Source: Antilocapra americana
Taxonomy: Eukaryota; Chordata; Mammalia; Artiodactyla; Antilocapridae
Reading direction: 5' to 3'
Length of the DNA: 64,000 nt
Assembly: GCA_007570785.1 (NCBI GenBank)
Contig: ML664152.1
Coordinates: 3,472,911 to 3,536,910, forward strand
Part shown: piece by piece, positions 51,691-63,692 of the stretch
Layout of the letters: each line of letters opens with the position of its first letter
Position numbering within the stretch: position 1 is the stretch's first letter
Program-made: the position numbers and the translations under genes
The notes under the pieces: generated by a model
Seen by the model: the letters and a program-made list of their open reading frames with translations, nothing else
What the model was told of the DNA's origin: nothing
Database searches by the model: none

Positions 51691-51774
51691 CTTGTGCAGA
51701 GAAATACAGGGTAAACTAGCAACTGCAGAGGGGTTTGGTGACCTGTGGTGGTGGGCGGGAGTGGGAGCAAATTT

Positions 51775-51897
51775 TGTCCAAGTGTACTTTGGTTTTGGCT
51801 TCACTTCACAGCGGGATCTTAGTTCCCCATCCAGGGATAGATGTATGTCTTTTGTGGTGGAAATACAGGGTCCTATCCCTGAACCACTTTTTTTGGG
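51775..51897 (-). repeat. CHR-2-type SINE, antisense, degraded
   Basis: Complement of the CHR-2 body ('gcgggatcttagttccccat', 'ccagggatagatg') with a damaged head. Confidence 0.55.
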
Positions 51898-51925
51898 TAA
51901 ATCTCCCATTCTTAAAATCATAATC

Positions 51926-53635
51926 AGTTCAGTTGCTCAGTCATGTCTGACTCTTTGCCTCCAAATGGACTGCAGCACGCCAGGCTTCCCTGTCCATCAC
52001 CAACTCCTGGGGGTTGCCAAAACTCATGTCCATCAAGTCAGTGATGCCATCCAACCATCTCATTCTCTTCTCCTCCTGCCTTAAATCTTTCCCAGCATCA
52101 GGGTCTTTTCCAGTGAGTCAGTTCTTCACATCAGCCGGCCAAAATATTGAAGCTTCAGCTTCAGCATCAGTCCTTCCAATGAACATTCAGGACTGATGAT
52201 CTCTAGGATGGACTGGTTTGATCTCCTTGCTGTCCAAGGGACTCTGAAGGATCTTCTCCAACCCCACAGTTCAAAAGCATCAATTCTGCAGCACTCAGCT
52301 TTCTTTATGGTTCAACTCTCACATCCATACATGACTACTGGAAAAACCAAAGGTTTGACTAGACGGACCTTTGTTGGCAAAGTAATGTCTCTGCTTTTTA
52401 ATATGCTGTCTAGGTTGGTCATAGCTCTTCTTCCAAGGAGCAAGCATCTTTTAATATCATGGCTGCACTCACCATCTGCAGTGATTTTGGAGCTCAAGAA
52501 AATAAAATCTCTGACCGTTTCCATTGTTTACATGATGGGACCAGATACCATGATCTTAGTTTTTTGAATGTAAATTTTAAGCCAGCTTTTTCACTCTCCT
52601 CTTTCACTTTTATCAAGAGGCTCTTTAGCTCCTCTTCACTTTCTGCCATGAGGGTGGTGTCGCTGCATATCTGAGGTTATTGGTATTTCTCCCAGCATTC
52701 TTGATTCCAGTTTGTGCTTCATCCACTCTGGCATTTCGCATCATGTACTGTGATTAACTCAGTAACTCATGAAGTTAAATAAGCAGGGTGGGACAATATA
52801 CACCCTTGACATACTCCTTTCCTAATATGGAACCATTCCATTGTTCCATGTCCAGTTCTAACTGTTCCTTCTTGACCTGTGTACAGATTTCTCAGGAGGC
52901 AGATAAGGTGGTCTGGTATTGCCATCTCTTTCAGAATTTTCCACAATCTGTTGCAATCCATACAGTCAAAGGCTTTGGCATAGTCAATGAAGCAGATGTA
53001 GCTGCTTTTCTGGAACTCTTGCTTTTTCGATGATCCAACTGATGTTGGCCTTTTCTAAAGGCCCTCTGATTCTTCTGCCTTTTCTAAATCCAGCTTGAAC
53101 ACCTGGAAGTTCTCTGTTCACATACTGTTGATGCCTCACCTGGAGAATTTTAAGCATTATTTGCTAATGTGTGAGATGAGGGTAACATTCTTTGGCATTG
53201 CCCTTCTTTGGGATTGGAATGAAAACTGACCTTTTCTAGTCCTGTGGCCACTAGTGAGATTTCCACATTTGCTGGTGTATTGAGTGCTGCACTTTCACAG
53301 CATCATCTTTCAGGATTTGAAATAGCTCAGCTGGAATTCCATCACCTCCGCTCACTTTGTTTGTAGTAATACTTCCTAAGGCCCACTTGACTTCACACTC
53401 CAGGATGTCTGGCTCTAGCTCAGTGATCATGCCATCGTGATTATCTGGGTCGTGATCTGTTTTGTAGGCTTCTGTGTATTCTTGCCACCTCTTCTTAATA
53501 TCTTCTGCTTCTATTAGGTCCCTACCGTTTCTGTCCTTTATTGTGCCCATCTTTGCTGGAAATGTTCCCTTGGTATCTAATATCCTTGAAGAGATCTCTA
53601 GTCTTTCCCATTCTATTGTTTTCCTCTATTTCTGT
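51926..53635 (-). mobile_element. BovB LINE, antisense, 5'-truncated
   Basis: On the minus strand it starts in the linker before the RT (DLIEAEDIKKRWQEYTE), carries RT fragments and ends at 51926 in the ACTGAACTGA tail. The second catalytic box near 52660 reads 'tatgcagcgacacc', so the YADD motif is lost by a one-base deletion. Several frameshifts. Confidence 0.9.
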
Positions 53636-53860
53636 TCTTACGAGCCATGCCATGTAGGGCCACCCAAGAACCATGGTAGTGCACCCTCAAATAAACAATG
53701 AAAAGCAACCACGATATGTGGGGAAATAAAAACAAACAGTAACCAATGAACCTAACTTTTACAATGAGTATGGAACCCCTGTGAAGGAGGTGGGAAGGGA
53801 AAGAACCAACCATCAGCATCAGTGGTTTTGGAGAACAGTATTTTAACTGGATACTGTCAA
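53636..53860. other. Unassigned short stretch
   Basis: Nothing recognised. Confidence 0.4.
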
Positions 53861-53862
53861 GT

Positions 53863-54071
53863 CTGGCTTCCCTGTGTCTCAGTGGTAAAGAATCTGCCTG
53901 CAATGCAGGAGACTCGAGTTTGATCCCTGGGTCCGGAAGATCCTGGAGCAGGAAATGGTAATGCACTCCAGTATTCTTGTCTGGAGAATCCCATGGACAG
54001 GGAAGCCTGGAGGGCTATAGCCACAGGGTCACAAAAGAGTTGGACATGACTTAGTGACTCAATGGCAACAA
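53863..54071 (+). repeat. Bov-tA SINE, sense
   Basis: Head 'ggcttccctgtgtctcagtg' and body 'cactccagtattcttgtctg'. Confidence 0.9.
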
Positions 54072-54189
54072 CTGTTAAGTCAAAGACAAAGGAACTGGAC
54101 AAGATACTGACCTTTAGATAGTAAATTTGTTTCTCTCAGGGACATGGGTTAGTAATACTGAAATTACTCTGTGTCAATAAATACCTTGA

Positions 54190-54535
54190 GACAAAGGAAA
54201 ATGAAAACACAGACTTACAAATCCAATGAGATGCTGCAAAAAGTTTTAAGAGGAAAGTTCATAGCAATGTAGGCCTTCCTCCAGAAATATGAAAATTGTC
54301 AAATAAGTGACCTAATCTACCACCTAAAAAGGGAAGAACAAACAAAACCAAAAGTCAGCAGAGGGAAAGAAAGAATAAAGATCGGAGAGGAAATGATAGA
54401 AATAAAAACAATATAAAAATAAAAAAGAGCTGTTTTTTCTTTAAAGATAAAACTGATAAACCTCTATTAAGGTTCGCTGAGAAGAAGAGAGAAAAGACCC
54501 AAGTAAACGAAACAAGAAATGAAAGAGAATAGATA
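54190..54535 (+). mobile_element. L1 ORF2 fragment, sense
   Basis: A-rich sense sequence 'ggaaagttcatagcaatgta' and 'agaacaaacaaaaccaaaag' corresponds to the start of the L1 RT region. Both ends are truncated. Confidence 0.6.
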
Positions 54536-55318
54536 GACCCTTGCTCCCGAACCACCAATGACCTTTGTCCTTTTTGGCCTCTGACCCAGGTGAAGATGTC
54601 AGGCTCACCCCGTGGGGAAAAGCATGGGCCTGCCTTGTGCCAAGGGGCTGTCTCTTCTGGCCCTAGTCTCTCCTGGCCTCCCACTGAAGGTGGTGTGGAG
54701 GGCACACATGTGGCAACATTGAGAACATTCTGGGAGCAGAGTGACCACAGCTGGGGAGGCCAGTGGAGACAAGCCTGGAAGACACCTTGTCCTACATGAA
54801 ATTCCCTAAAGTAAATCCAACTCGGCCAGTAAATGAGCTGTCATGCTGATTTGCTCTGTGGTCACCATCAACTGAGCATCGAGCCCTCGGATGCCAGTGT
54901 TCACGGTGGCGTGAAGGGTGCTACAGCATCCCGAGAGATGGGGGACCAGCATCATGGCCTTAGGGAAGCAGTAGGATCTAGACTGTTTCCAAGGAATCAG
55001 GTTCCCAAGAGCCACTGCACTGTGAGCAGTGAGGGCATTGACACCATTCACGGGGGTCCCACTTCACATGAAGCATTAAGATGTCCATGTGTGGACTGCA
55101 GGGAGATTCAGACATTCTGTCCATAGCAGGAGGCTTAGATGAGATGACCAGTTGTGATTGTGGGTGTGACATAGCTCTCCTCCGCCACCGTGTCATCCAT
55201 ACAGGAGGGCGGTAGGAATGCCACTGGTTAGAGCTGGGAAAATTACATGCAGGAAAAACTACATGTATTCATCTGTGTCTTGCTTACAGCAGGGTTTGTC
55301 ATATAATAAGCCCTTAAT
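54536..55318. other. Unassigned stretch with overlapping frames
   Basis: Not a repeat I recognise. The minus strand has open frames at 54806-55051 and 54978-55196 in different phases, and the plus strand at 54833-55126. No ATG context, splice site or domain favours one. It could be a decayed processed pseudogene or unique sequence. Confidence 0.3.
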
Positions 55319-55332
55319 AAATATTAGCTCAG

Positions 55333-55557
55333 GACTTCCCTGGAGGTCTAGTAACTAAGACTCCAAGCTCCCAAAGCCGGGGACCCAGGTTTGATCCCTG
55401 GTCAGGGGATCAGATTCCACATGCCACAGCTAAGAGTTGGTGTGCTGAAATGAAAAGGTCCTGTGTGCTGCAAGGAAGATCGAAGATCCCATGTGCTGCA
55501 GCTACCCCCTGGCACAGCCAAATAAATATTAGAAAAAGAAGTGACTTCTGTCTTAGA
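55333..55557 (+). repeat. CHR-type SINE, sense, with 14-base target duplication
   Basis: Begins 'gacttccctggaggtctagt', contains the pol III B-box-like 'ggtttgatccctggtcaggg', and ends in an A-rich tail. The direct repeat aaatattagctcag lies at 55319-55332 and 55558-55571. Confidence 0.9.
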
Positions 55558-55594
55558 AAATATTAGCTCAGACAGAGTAAGAAATGTATGTTAT

Positions 55595-55767
55595 ATATGT
55601 GTGTGTGCGCGCTCTGTCGTGTCTGCCTGTTTGCAGCTCCATGGATTGTAGCCTTCCAGGATCCTCTATCCATGGAATTTTCCAGGCAAGGATAGTGGAG
55701 TGGGTTGTCATTTCCTTCTCCAGGAGATCTTCCCGACCCAGGGATTGAACCCATGTCTCCTGCACGT
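55595..55767 (-). repeat. Bov-tA SINE, antisense (main part)
   Basis: Antisense Bov-tA body ('ttttccaggcaaggatagtg') and part of the head. The head is cut at 55783 by a CHR SINE and completed at 56067-56090. Confidence 0.88.
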
Positions 55768-55783
55768 TGGCAGGTGGATTCTT

Positions 55784-56050
55784 TTTTTTTTTATTATTAT
55801 TTTTTTCTATGTATTTATTCTTGACTGCACTGGGTCTTCATTGTTGCGCATGAGCCTTCTCTAGCTGCGGCGAGCAGGGGCTATGCTCCAGTTGTGGTGG
55901 GAGGACTTCTCCGGTTGCAGAGCACCCTCAGTAGCTGTGGCACGTGGGCTTGGTTGCCCATGGCATGTGGGATCTTCCCAGGCCAGGGATCGAACCAGTG
56001 TCCCCTGCATTGCAAGGCAGATTTTTAACCACTAGACCACCAGGGAAGCC
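55784..56050 (-). repeat. CHR-type SINE, antisense, nested in Bov-tA
   Basis: Oligo-T (tail complement), CHR body ('gggtcttcattgttgcgcat', 'gttgcccatggcatgtggga') and head complement 'ccactagaccaccagggaag'. A perfect 16-base duplication, tggcaggtggattctt, lies at 55768-55783 and 56051-56066; it is part of the host Bov-tA. Confidence 0.93.
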
Positions 56051-57221
56051 TGGCAGGTGGATTCTTTACCACCTGGGAAGCCTTGTGTTGTATATATTGC
56101 TATATTTAAAATTGTAAGCTGGAAAAAACTCTATTAAGTCACTGAAAAAGTACTTGAGCTCCCACTGTGTACCAGGTTCTGAGGATACAAAAAGGAATAC
56201 AAGCTTTTGTATCATTGCTGTGGTTCCACACCAGCTTTCAGTCCAAATGTATTGAGAGGAAGGAAGTATGGGTCACAGCAAATCCTGGAGAGGGGCTGCA
56301 GCCCTGCAGCAATGGGACCCCATCCAGACAGACCGCCCTCCATCCTCTCCCTGACCCTTTCTCTGACCTTCTCTTGCTGAACATCAGAATGGGAACCCAG
56401 GTGGGTGATACCCAGATAATCAGAGGCAACCTGCAGAGGGGTGGGGATTGTGGTGGTCCAGAGCTCAGCTGTCATTTTTCTGAGACTGCAGCGGTCTAGA
56501 ACAGAGGACGATGCTCACACGAGGGCTGGCTGGCTGGTCTGCGTCTGTTGCAAAGCTTATCATGTCTGCCTGAGCCCTTGGGACCATCCAGATGCATGCA
56601 CCGCCTGCCTGTCCCCTCTAATTGCAGAGCCAGCGAGCATCTGTGTCTCTGCTGAACCCCGATGGAGCTGTGGGCAGCGAAGTTTACCAGCAGGCATTTA
56701 CGGGGAGTGCAGTGGGATTCAGCCCTTCACACTGGGCTAAATGCTCTCGGCTTCTAGTCCAGAATAGCCTGGGCCTGTCAAATCCTGCTCACCAGCTCTT
56801 TCTACTCGTAGTTTCTAACCTGAAAGCCAGTCTGTCAGCATGTGGCAAGCTTGACTTCTCACCATCCTGGCCACCCATGTGGTCCACTCCCAAGCCAGGA
56901 GACAGCACGCCAGCAGCAGGGGGAGCCCCTTGCCCCCGAGTCTTCTTGCACTCTCCCCTTCCACTCCCCCGATCTGCAACCCTGATTTCTAATACCATGG
57001 ATTGCTTTGCCTTTTTTGAACTTGATACACTTGGAATCCTTTCTTATGTTCTCGACTGTGTCTGGCTTTTTTGTTTTGCATCATGGTGTGCAGTTCATCA
57101 TGTTGTTGGGAGGGTGCCTTGCCTTACAGCTGTGCTGACTGGAGCACTGGGCCAGCTCATCTGAGTCTCTCTGACTGTCCCCGTGTGTGTCCTTCCCAGT
57201 GTGCGAGTATGTCCACTGAAG
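56051..57221. other. Remainder of Bov-tA head, then unassigned sequence
   Basis: 56051-56090 completes the interrupted Bov-tA. 56145-56205 ('ccactgtgtaccaggttctg') resembles an L2-type tail. The rest is unrecognised, and the 180-codon frame at 56622-57164 has no recognisable domain. Confidence 0.45.
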
Positions 57222-57369
57222 GCATGGATGATTGATTGAATGGATGATTGATTGGCTGATGAATGGACAGTTGAATGATCAAGTGGATGACTGATTGAAT
57301 GGGCAAATGGATGACTGGAAGGATGAACGGATGACTGAATGGACGAATGGGTGACTGACTGAATGAATG
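57222..57369. repeat. (TGGA/TGAT/TGAA)n minisatellite
   Basis: Tetranucleotide-based repeat (atggatgattgattgaatgg and variants) of about 150 bases. The Pro/His/Ile-rich antisense frame across it is a by-product. Confidence 0.9.
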
Positions 57370-58380
57370 CAGACCTGGGTTTAGGATTTCAGGCTTCAAT
57401 GTTTGGGGCCTCCCCTTGAGTTCCTAAGTCTTACCTAACCTTGGGCAGTCTGGATTGTCCCCTGGCAGGCATAGGGCACACCTCTGCCCAGGATCACAGC
57501 AGGCTAGAGCAATCTGTTCTGAGAGGTCACTCTTTTGATTTTGAAAACGGTTTCCCCTCTGAGATTTTCAGCTTTGGGGCAGAGTGAATCTGAGGACTTT
57601 GAGGGCTGTTTCCATGGAGATAGGAAGAAAATGATTTCCTGAGTGCTGACCAGCACAGGAGGTGCTCTCATGGGCCATCCTGCTGAGTTTTCACAGCAGT
57701 TACTGTCATCACACTTTCTGGGTCAGGAGCCTGAGATGCGCGACAAACAGAGCTGTGGACTCCAGGGTTACGCAGCTGTGGGCACCAGAGCCAGGGGTTG
57801 CATCAGTTTTTCTGGCTCCAGCGTCCAGTCTCTCCCATGTCAGTGGTTGTCTTCTTGAGACAAGATGCTCTTTCCTTCATTTTGATGTCCCTGAACTTCA
57901 TTCCCACGTGCAGGAGGTGCTCAGTTATGAGGGAGGATCCTCAGAAGAGGGCAGAGTAGGAAGATACAGAATCTGTCTCCCCACCTGGACCACAGTACTG
58001 GCCCTGAATGATGCAACTGCTTTTGAAATCGAGTCTGTTGAAGCCTTACAATTTCAAGGGGGAAGGGCTGGGTGGTAAAGAGCGGTTAATTTTGGTAAAA
58101 TTAAGCTCTTGCACAGTAGCATCTACCGAACCCCCGTCTCTAGTCCAGGGCAGGCGGCTGTGCCCATGATCTTGGAGCTGCCTGCATAGACCCTGGGAGT
58201 TGATGTGGGGAGTAGGACCCTGTCCTGCAGATTTGGGGGGTTTGTGTTCTGATGGCAGGTTGCTGCTCCAGTCACAGAGGTGCACCTTCCCCATCGCTGC
58301 ACGTCCCTTCCCCTAAGGCTGAAGTGACTGTCAGGGGACCTAAAGGTCTGGCATCCTCTTGATATTCTCCTTTGTTTTTC
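57370..58380. other. Intergenic stretch with a MIR
   Basis: 57640-57835 ('tcaggagcctgagatgcgcg', 'ggttacgcagctgtgggcac') looks like an antisense-oriented MIR. No other feature is recognised. Confidence 0.45.
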
Positions 58381-59454
58381 ACTTTTTCTTTTTCTTAAAG
58401 ATTAGAACATCTAGAAACAACTGCACATATGGGGAAAACTAGAAAGTAACTATATATCCAGGGAAATGCTCAGAAAGGACCTTAGAAGACTACGTTTATG
58501 CCACAGGTTTAGTACAGAGACAGCCATGACAACAATTAAAAAACAAAAACAATAAAACAATCAATAGCAAAACCCTGGAAAAGAGGGGAGAATCTAAGGG
58601 GGAAGAGGGGAGAATATGATTTTCAGAGCTAGGACATTAGATTCAAATGCCTAGTTTTCAAAAAAAGAATCACAAGGCATTTATATTAGATTCAAATGTC
58701 CAGTTTTCAGCAAAGAATTACAAAGCATTCAAAGAAATAGGGATGTATGGTCCATTCAAAGGAAACAAAAAATCAGTAGAAACTTTCCCTGACAGAACTC
58801 AGAGCAGATCAACTAGGCAAAGACTTTAAGTCAACTGCCTTAAAGATGAAAAGGACTAGAGAAGGATGTAGAGAGAGTCAAGAAAACAATGTGAGAACAA
58901 AATGGAAATATCAATAAACAGACCTAAATAAAGACCAATAAAGAAAACCTAAAAATAAGCCAGAAAGAAATTCTGGAGCTTACAACTGAAATGAAAAGTT
59001 TGCTCGATGAATGCAGAGGTGGATTTGAGTGGGCAGAAGAATCATTGCTATTTTGGATAAGACAGTTGAAGTTACCAAGTCTGAGTAACAGAAAGGAAAA
59101 AAGACAGCCCTGTGGGACACAATGTATGAAGATGTAATTCCGTGAAATTGCCAAGGAGAAGGAGTCGGGGTGGGCTGTCAGGGAGCAGAGGTCTTTATGT
59201 TACTGAAGTCAAGCTGCTAAAAATTAAAATTAGAGTGCTATAACTTTAGGATGCTACTTGTAATCCTCATGGTAATTACAAAGAAAATAGCTCCAGGATA
59301 TATGCAAAAGGAGATGAGACAGGCACTAAATATTTCTTGGTGAGAAAGCAACTAAGCACAAAAGACGATAGTAATGCCAGAAATCAGGGATTAAAAAAGC
59401 TATACAGCATACAGAAAACATAAAAGTGGCACAAGTAAGTCCCTCTTTACCAGT

Positions 59455-59775
59455 ACTTTAAAAAAATTGTTTTTGGCTGCTCTGGGTCTTTGTTGCTGCT
59501 TGTGGGCTTCTTCTAGTTGCAGCAAGCAAGGACTGCTCTCTAGGTGTGGTGTGTGGGCCTCTCATTGCGGCGGCTTCTCTTGTTGCTGAACACAGGCTCT
59601 AGAGCATGCGGGCTTCAGTAGCTGTGGCTCCAGGCACTAGGGCACAGACTCAGTAGTTGTGGCACATGGGCCTAATTGCCCTGCAGCACATGGGGTATTC
59701 CCAGAACCGGGATCAAACCTGTGTCTCCCACATTGGCAGGTGGATTTTTATGCACTGGGCCACCAGGGGAGTTCC
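59455..59775 (-). repeat. CHR-type SINE, antisense, nested in L1
   Basis: CHR body complement ('gctctgggtctttgttgctg', 'ggcttcagtagctgtggctc') and head complement 'gccaccaggggagttcc'. The L1 endonuclease sequence is continuous across it ('tctttaccagtac' to 'ccatcaataattac'). Confidence 0.88.
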
Positions 59776-62709
59776 ATCAATAATTACTTTTAATGTGCAT
59801 GAATTAAATTCTGCAGTCAAAAGAGAGCATGGCAGAGTAGATGAAAATAGACAGGTATAGGCTGTCTACAGGAGACTTACTTTAGATTCAAAGATACAAA
59901 TACTTTCAATAAAGTAAAAGGGTGGAAGAAGATGCTCCATGTAAATAGTAACCAAAATACAGCAGGCTGTACTAATATAAAAAAAATTTTAAAAGACTGC
60001 AAGAGGTAAAGAAGGACATTATATATTAGCAAAATGTTCAATACAGCAAGAAGCTATAACAGTTGTAAACATCTGTATACCTAATGACAGACCAGCAAAA
60101 GGTGTGAAGCAAAACCTGACAGAATTAAAGACAGTTCTATGGTAAAATAGACAGTTCTATGGTAACAGACATCAAACCTCCACTCTCAATAGTGGATAAA
60201 ACAACTAGATAGAAGATAAGTAAGAAAATAGGGGATTCAATGCAAAAAACCAGCTAGATGTAACAGACATATACAGAACACGCAACAGAACATACATTCA
60301 AGTACACACAGGAAAGTCTCCAGGACAGGCCACGTGTCAGGCCACAAATTCAGTCTCAGTGCAACAAGATAGATGTAATACAACAAGACTCGTCTCTGAC
60401 TACAGTGGGATAATGTTAGAAATTAGTAACAGAAGAAAAAACTCAGAAATTCATGAAATTGTGGAAATTCAACAGCTCACTCTTAATCAATGGATCAAAG
60501 AAATAGTCATAAGGGAGATTAGAATACAACCAGAGACAAATGGAAATGAAACCACAACATAGTGAAATTTATGGGATGCAGTGAAAGCCAAGGGGAAATT
60601 GACAGCTATAAAACGCTTACATTAAACAAGAAAGATATCAAGTCAACCACCTTTCTAACTTAAGGAGCTAGGAAGAAGAGTAAACTAAATCCAAAGCTAC
60701 TAGAAAGAAGAAAATAATAAAAATATTAGAACAAGGATAAACTAAAATAGAGAATAGAAAAACAGAAAATTCATTACACCAAGAGTTAGTTCTTTAAAAA
60801 GATCAACAAAAATGGACAAACCTTTAGTTTGATAGACTGAGAAAAAGAGAGACAGGATTCGAATTACTAAAATCAGAAATGAAAGTGTGAATTTGACTAC
60901 CAATTCTACAGAAATGAGAATGATTTTAAGAGAATATTGTGGATAATTGTATGCCAACAAATTGGATAACTTAGATGAAATAGACAATTCCTAGAAACAC
61001 AAAACCTACCAAGACTACATCACAAAGAAATAGAAAATCTGATTAGACCTATAACTAGTAAGGAGATTGAATCAATAATCAGAAATTTCCCAACAATGGA
61101 AAACCCTGGACCTGCTGGCTTAATTGGTAAATTCTACTAAATATTCAAAGAACTAATATCAGTCCTCAAACTTTTCCCAAAAAATTGAAGAGGAGGGAAC
61201 ACTTCCTAACTCATTCTATAAGACCAGCATTACCCTGATGCCAAAGTCAGAAAAAAAGAAGCTGTGAGAGAAAACTACAGACCAATATTTCTTGAAAACT
61301 GATGTAAAAATCCTTCACAAAATACTAGCAGACTGAATTCAGCAGCATGTTAAAAGGCTTAAACCATGACCAAGTTGGATTTATTCCTGGAGCGCAAGAT
61401 GGTTTAACATATGAAAATTGATCAATGTACTACACTACATTAACAGAATGAAGGAACCTCCCCCACCATAATCATCTCAATGGAGAAAAAATTTTGATAA
61501 AATTAAATAGCCTTTCATGATAAAACACTCAACAAACTAAAGGAAACCTACCTCAACATAATAAAAGCCATGTATGAAAAACTTATGGTGAAAACCACAT
61601 TCAACAGTGAGAGAAAGAAATCTTTTCCTCTAAGATCAGAAACAGGCAGGGATGCTTTTGCCACTGTTATTCAACTAGTACTAGAAGTTTTAAACAAAGC
61701 AATTAGCAAGAAAAAGGTATTGGAAGTGGAAAGAAAGAAGTAAAATTGTCTCTATTTGCTGATGTATGGTATTATATGCCAAAATCCCTAAGGATTCCAC
61801 AAAAAACCCCAACCACCCCAAACAACTGTTGGAATTAATAAATGAACTCAGAAAAGTAGCAGGATACAAAGTCAGCACACAAAAATCTGTTGCATTTCTA
61901 TACACTAACAATTAACAATCTGAAAAGAAAATAACAAAATAATTCCAGTCATAATAGCATAAGAATAAAATACTTAGGAATGGTAAGAGCATTATACAGT
62001 GAAAACTACAAAACATTTCTGAAAGAAATTAAAGAAGACATAAATAAATGGAAACACAGTCCATGTTCATGGATTGGAATGTTGAGTATTGCCAAGATGT
62101 CAATATTACCCAAAGTGATAGATGCAATAACTATCAAAATCCCAAGAAATCTGGCGCTTCTTGCAGAAATAGAAAAACTCATTGTAAAATTCACATGGAA
62201 TCTTTGGGAAGCCCAATTAGCTGAAATAATCTCAAAGAACAGAGCCAGAGGACTCACACTCCTTTATTTCAAAGCTACAGAAATCAAAATATTGTGGTAC
62301 AGGCATAATGACAGACATATGGATTAATGGAATAGAATAACCCAGAAATAAACACTTGCACATATGGTCAAATGATTCTGATAAGGGTGCCAAGACCATT
62401 CAATGAGGGAAGGACAGTTTTTTTAACACGTGGATTTGGAAAAACTAGATACCCACATGCAAAAGAATGAAGTTGGATCCTTGCCTAAACCATATATAAA
62501 AAGTAACTCACCATGGATCAAAGATCTACATTAAGACCTAAAACAATAAAACTCTCAGAAGAAAGCACAGGGGTAAAATTTCGTGACTTTAGATTTGGCA
62601 ATGATTTCTTGGATATGATACCAGCAGTAAGAGAAGAGACACAGTAAACAAAATAGACAAATTTGACTTTGTGAAAATTTTGTGCATAAACAACTCTTCA
62701 AATGAGAGA

Positions 62710-63692
62710 AATATGAAGCAGGCTTTGCTACAAAGGAAGCACTGTGGGCACACACGGTGCAACACGAGGAGGTGGTGCCGTGTCGTGTGTGTGGCGAGAT
62801 GCGAGCTCAGCTTATGTTTCGGGCCACAGGAGGGTGCACAGCCAGGGCCCTCACCATGTCCGAGAGCTCTGCAAGGAGGCACAGGTGAGGTCTGTCGAAT
62901 GGCGGCGCCCCCCCCCCCCAGCTGTGGGCTCCCTCTCTGGGGTGCCTGTGAGCTCTCAGCCTTGGTGAACTCCAGGTTGGTGAGGGGGGAGAAGGGAGAA
63001 TGGTCCCTTGGCACCATCTCCTCCTCACACCAGCTCCTCACTACTTCCCCCACCAAGCAAGGAGCCTCCAGAAGAAAGGAGGAAGAAATGTTTTCTTCGT
63101 GGAATTCGCTAGGTTTTAACGATGCGTGTCTCCTGCCCCCTCTCCTCCCTGTTAGACCTTTCCCCCAACATACCTATCTCCATGGTTGTGTTGAAGCCCC
63201 TTGGACAGAGCAGGGGGATCAGAGGACAGGAGGGGCCACTGCCCTCACCCCTCTCCTCCCTGTGACCCCTGCCCTGTCCTTCCTGGAGTCTGAGAGACTT
63301 CTTCCTTGATGGTCCTTCTTGCTTACCTCGTTCCAGTGCCCCCGCTACTGTCTGCTGCCCCTCCCTGGAGAGGCAGTGCTTTTTTTTCCCTAGGGGAGGG
63401 GGAGAGGAAGGAGGGAAATCAGAGACTGTCCCACAGAGGGGAAAGGTGGGATCTGAGAAAGGGCAGAAGCAGGGAAGGCAAAGGTTGCAGCCACAGTCTC
63501 CCCCTTCTGTCTTCCACGCCCCCCCACCCCCGCTCCAATCCTGGCCTTTTCTTCTCATCCCTCTCCTCCAACAGAAGCTGTGGTCCTGGCCCTGCCATTG
63601 TATTCCTGTGTCCCCTGCAAGTTCCCCACCCTTCACCCTCTCCTTTTGCAAGGACCGAATTACAATAAGTTTTAAATAAAAACCTGAAAAAA
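62710..63692 (+). pseudogene. MAZ processed pseudogene, 5'-truncated (last zinc finger to poly(A))
   Basis: MAZ is a C2H2 zinc-finger transcription factor. Across shifting frames this stretch encodes its C-terminus: VPCRVCGEM, SSAYVSGHRRVHSQGPHHV, GTGEVCRMA, AVGSLSG and VPVSSQPW, followed by TGA at 62966-62968, in the order I recall for mammalian MAZ. The normal poly-Ala run is reduced or lost near 62900. The 3'UTR follows to AATAAA at 63675-63680 and a short A tract. There are no introns, and frameshifts and changed Cys residues rule out function. It lies inside an L1, with a diverged tgtgca-type duplication at both ends. Confidence 0.88.

Noticed and set aside
56622..57164. 180-codon plus-strand frame
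   Set aside because: No recognisable domain, no promoter or exon context; probably chance.
62671..63309. 212-codon plus-strand frame as a new gene
   Set aside because: It joins L1, a frameshifted MAZ coding remnant and its 3'UTR. Only short parts match MAZ, in more than one phase.
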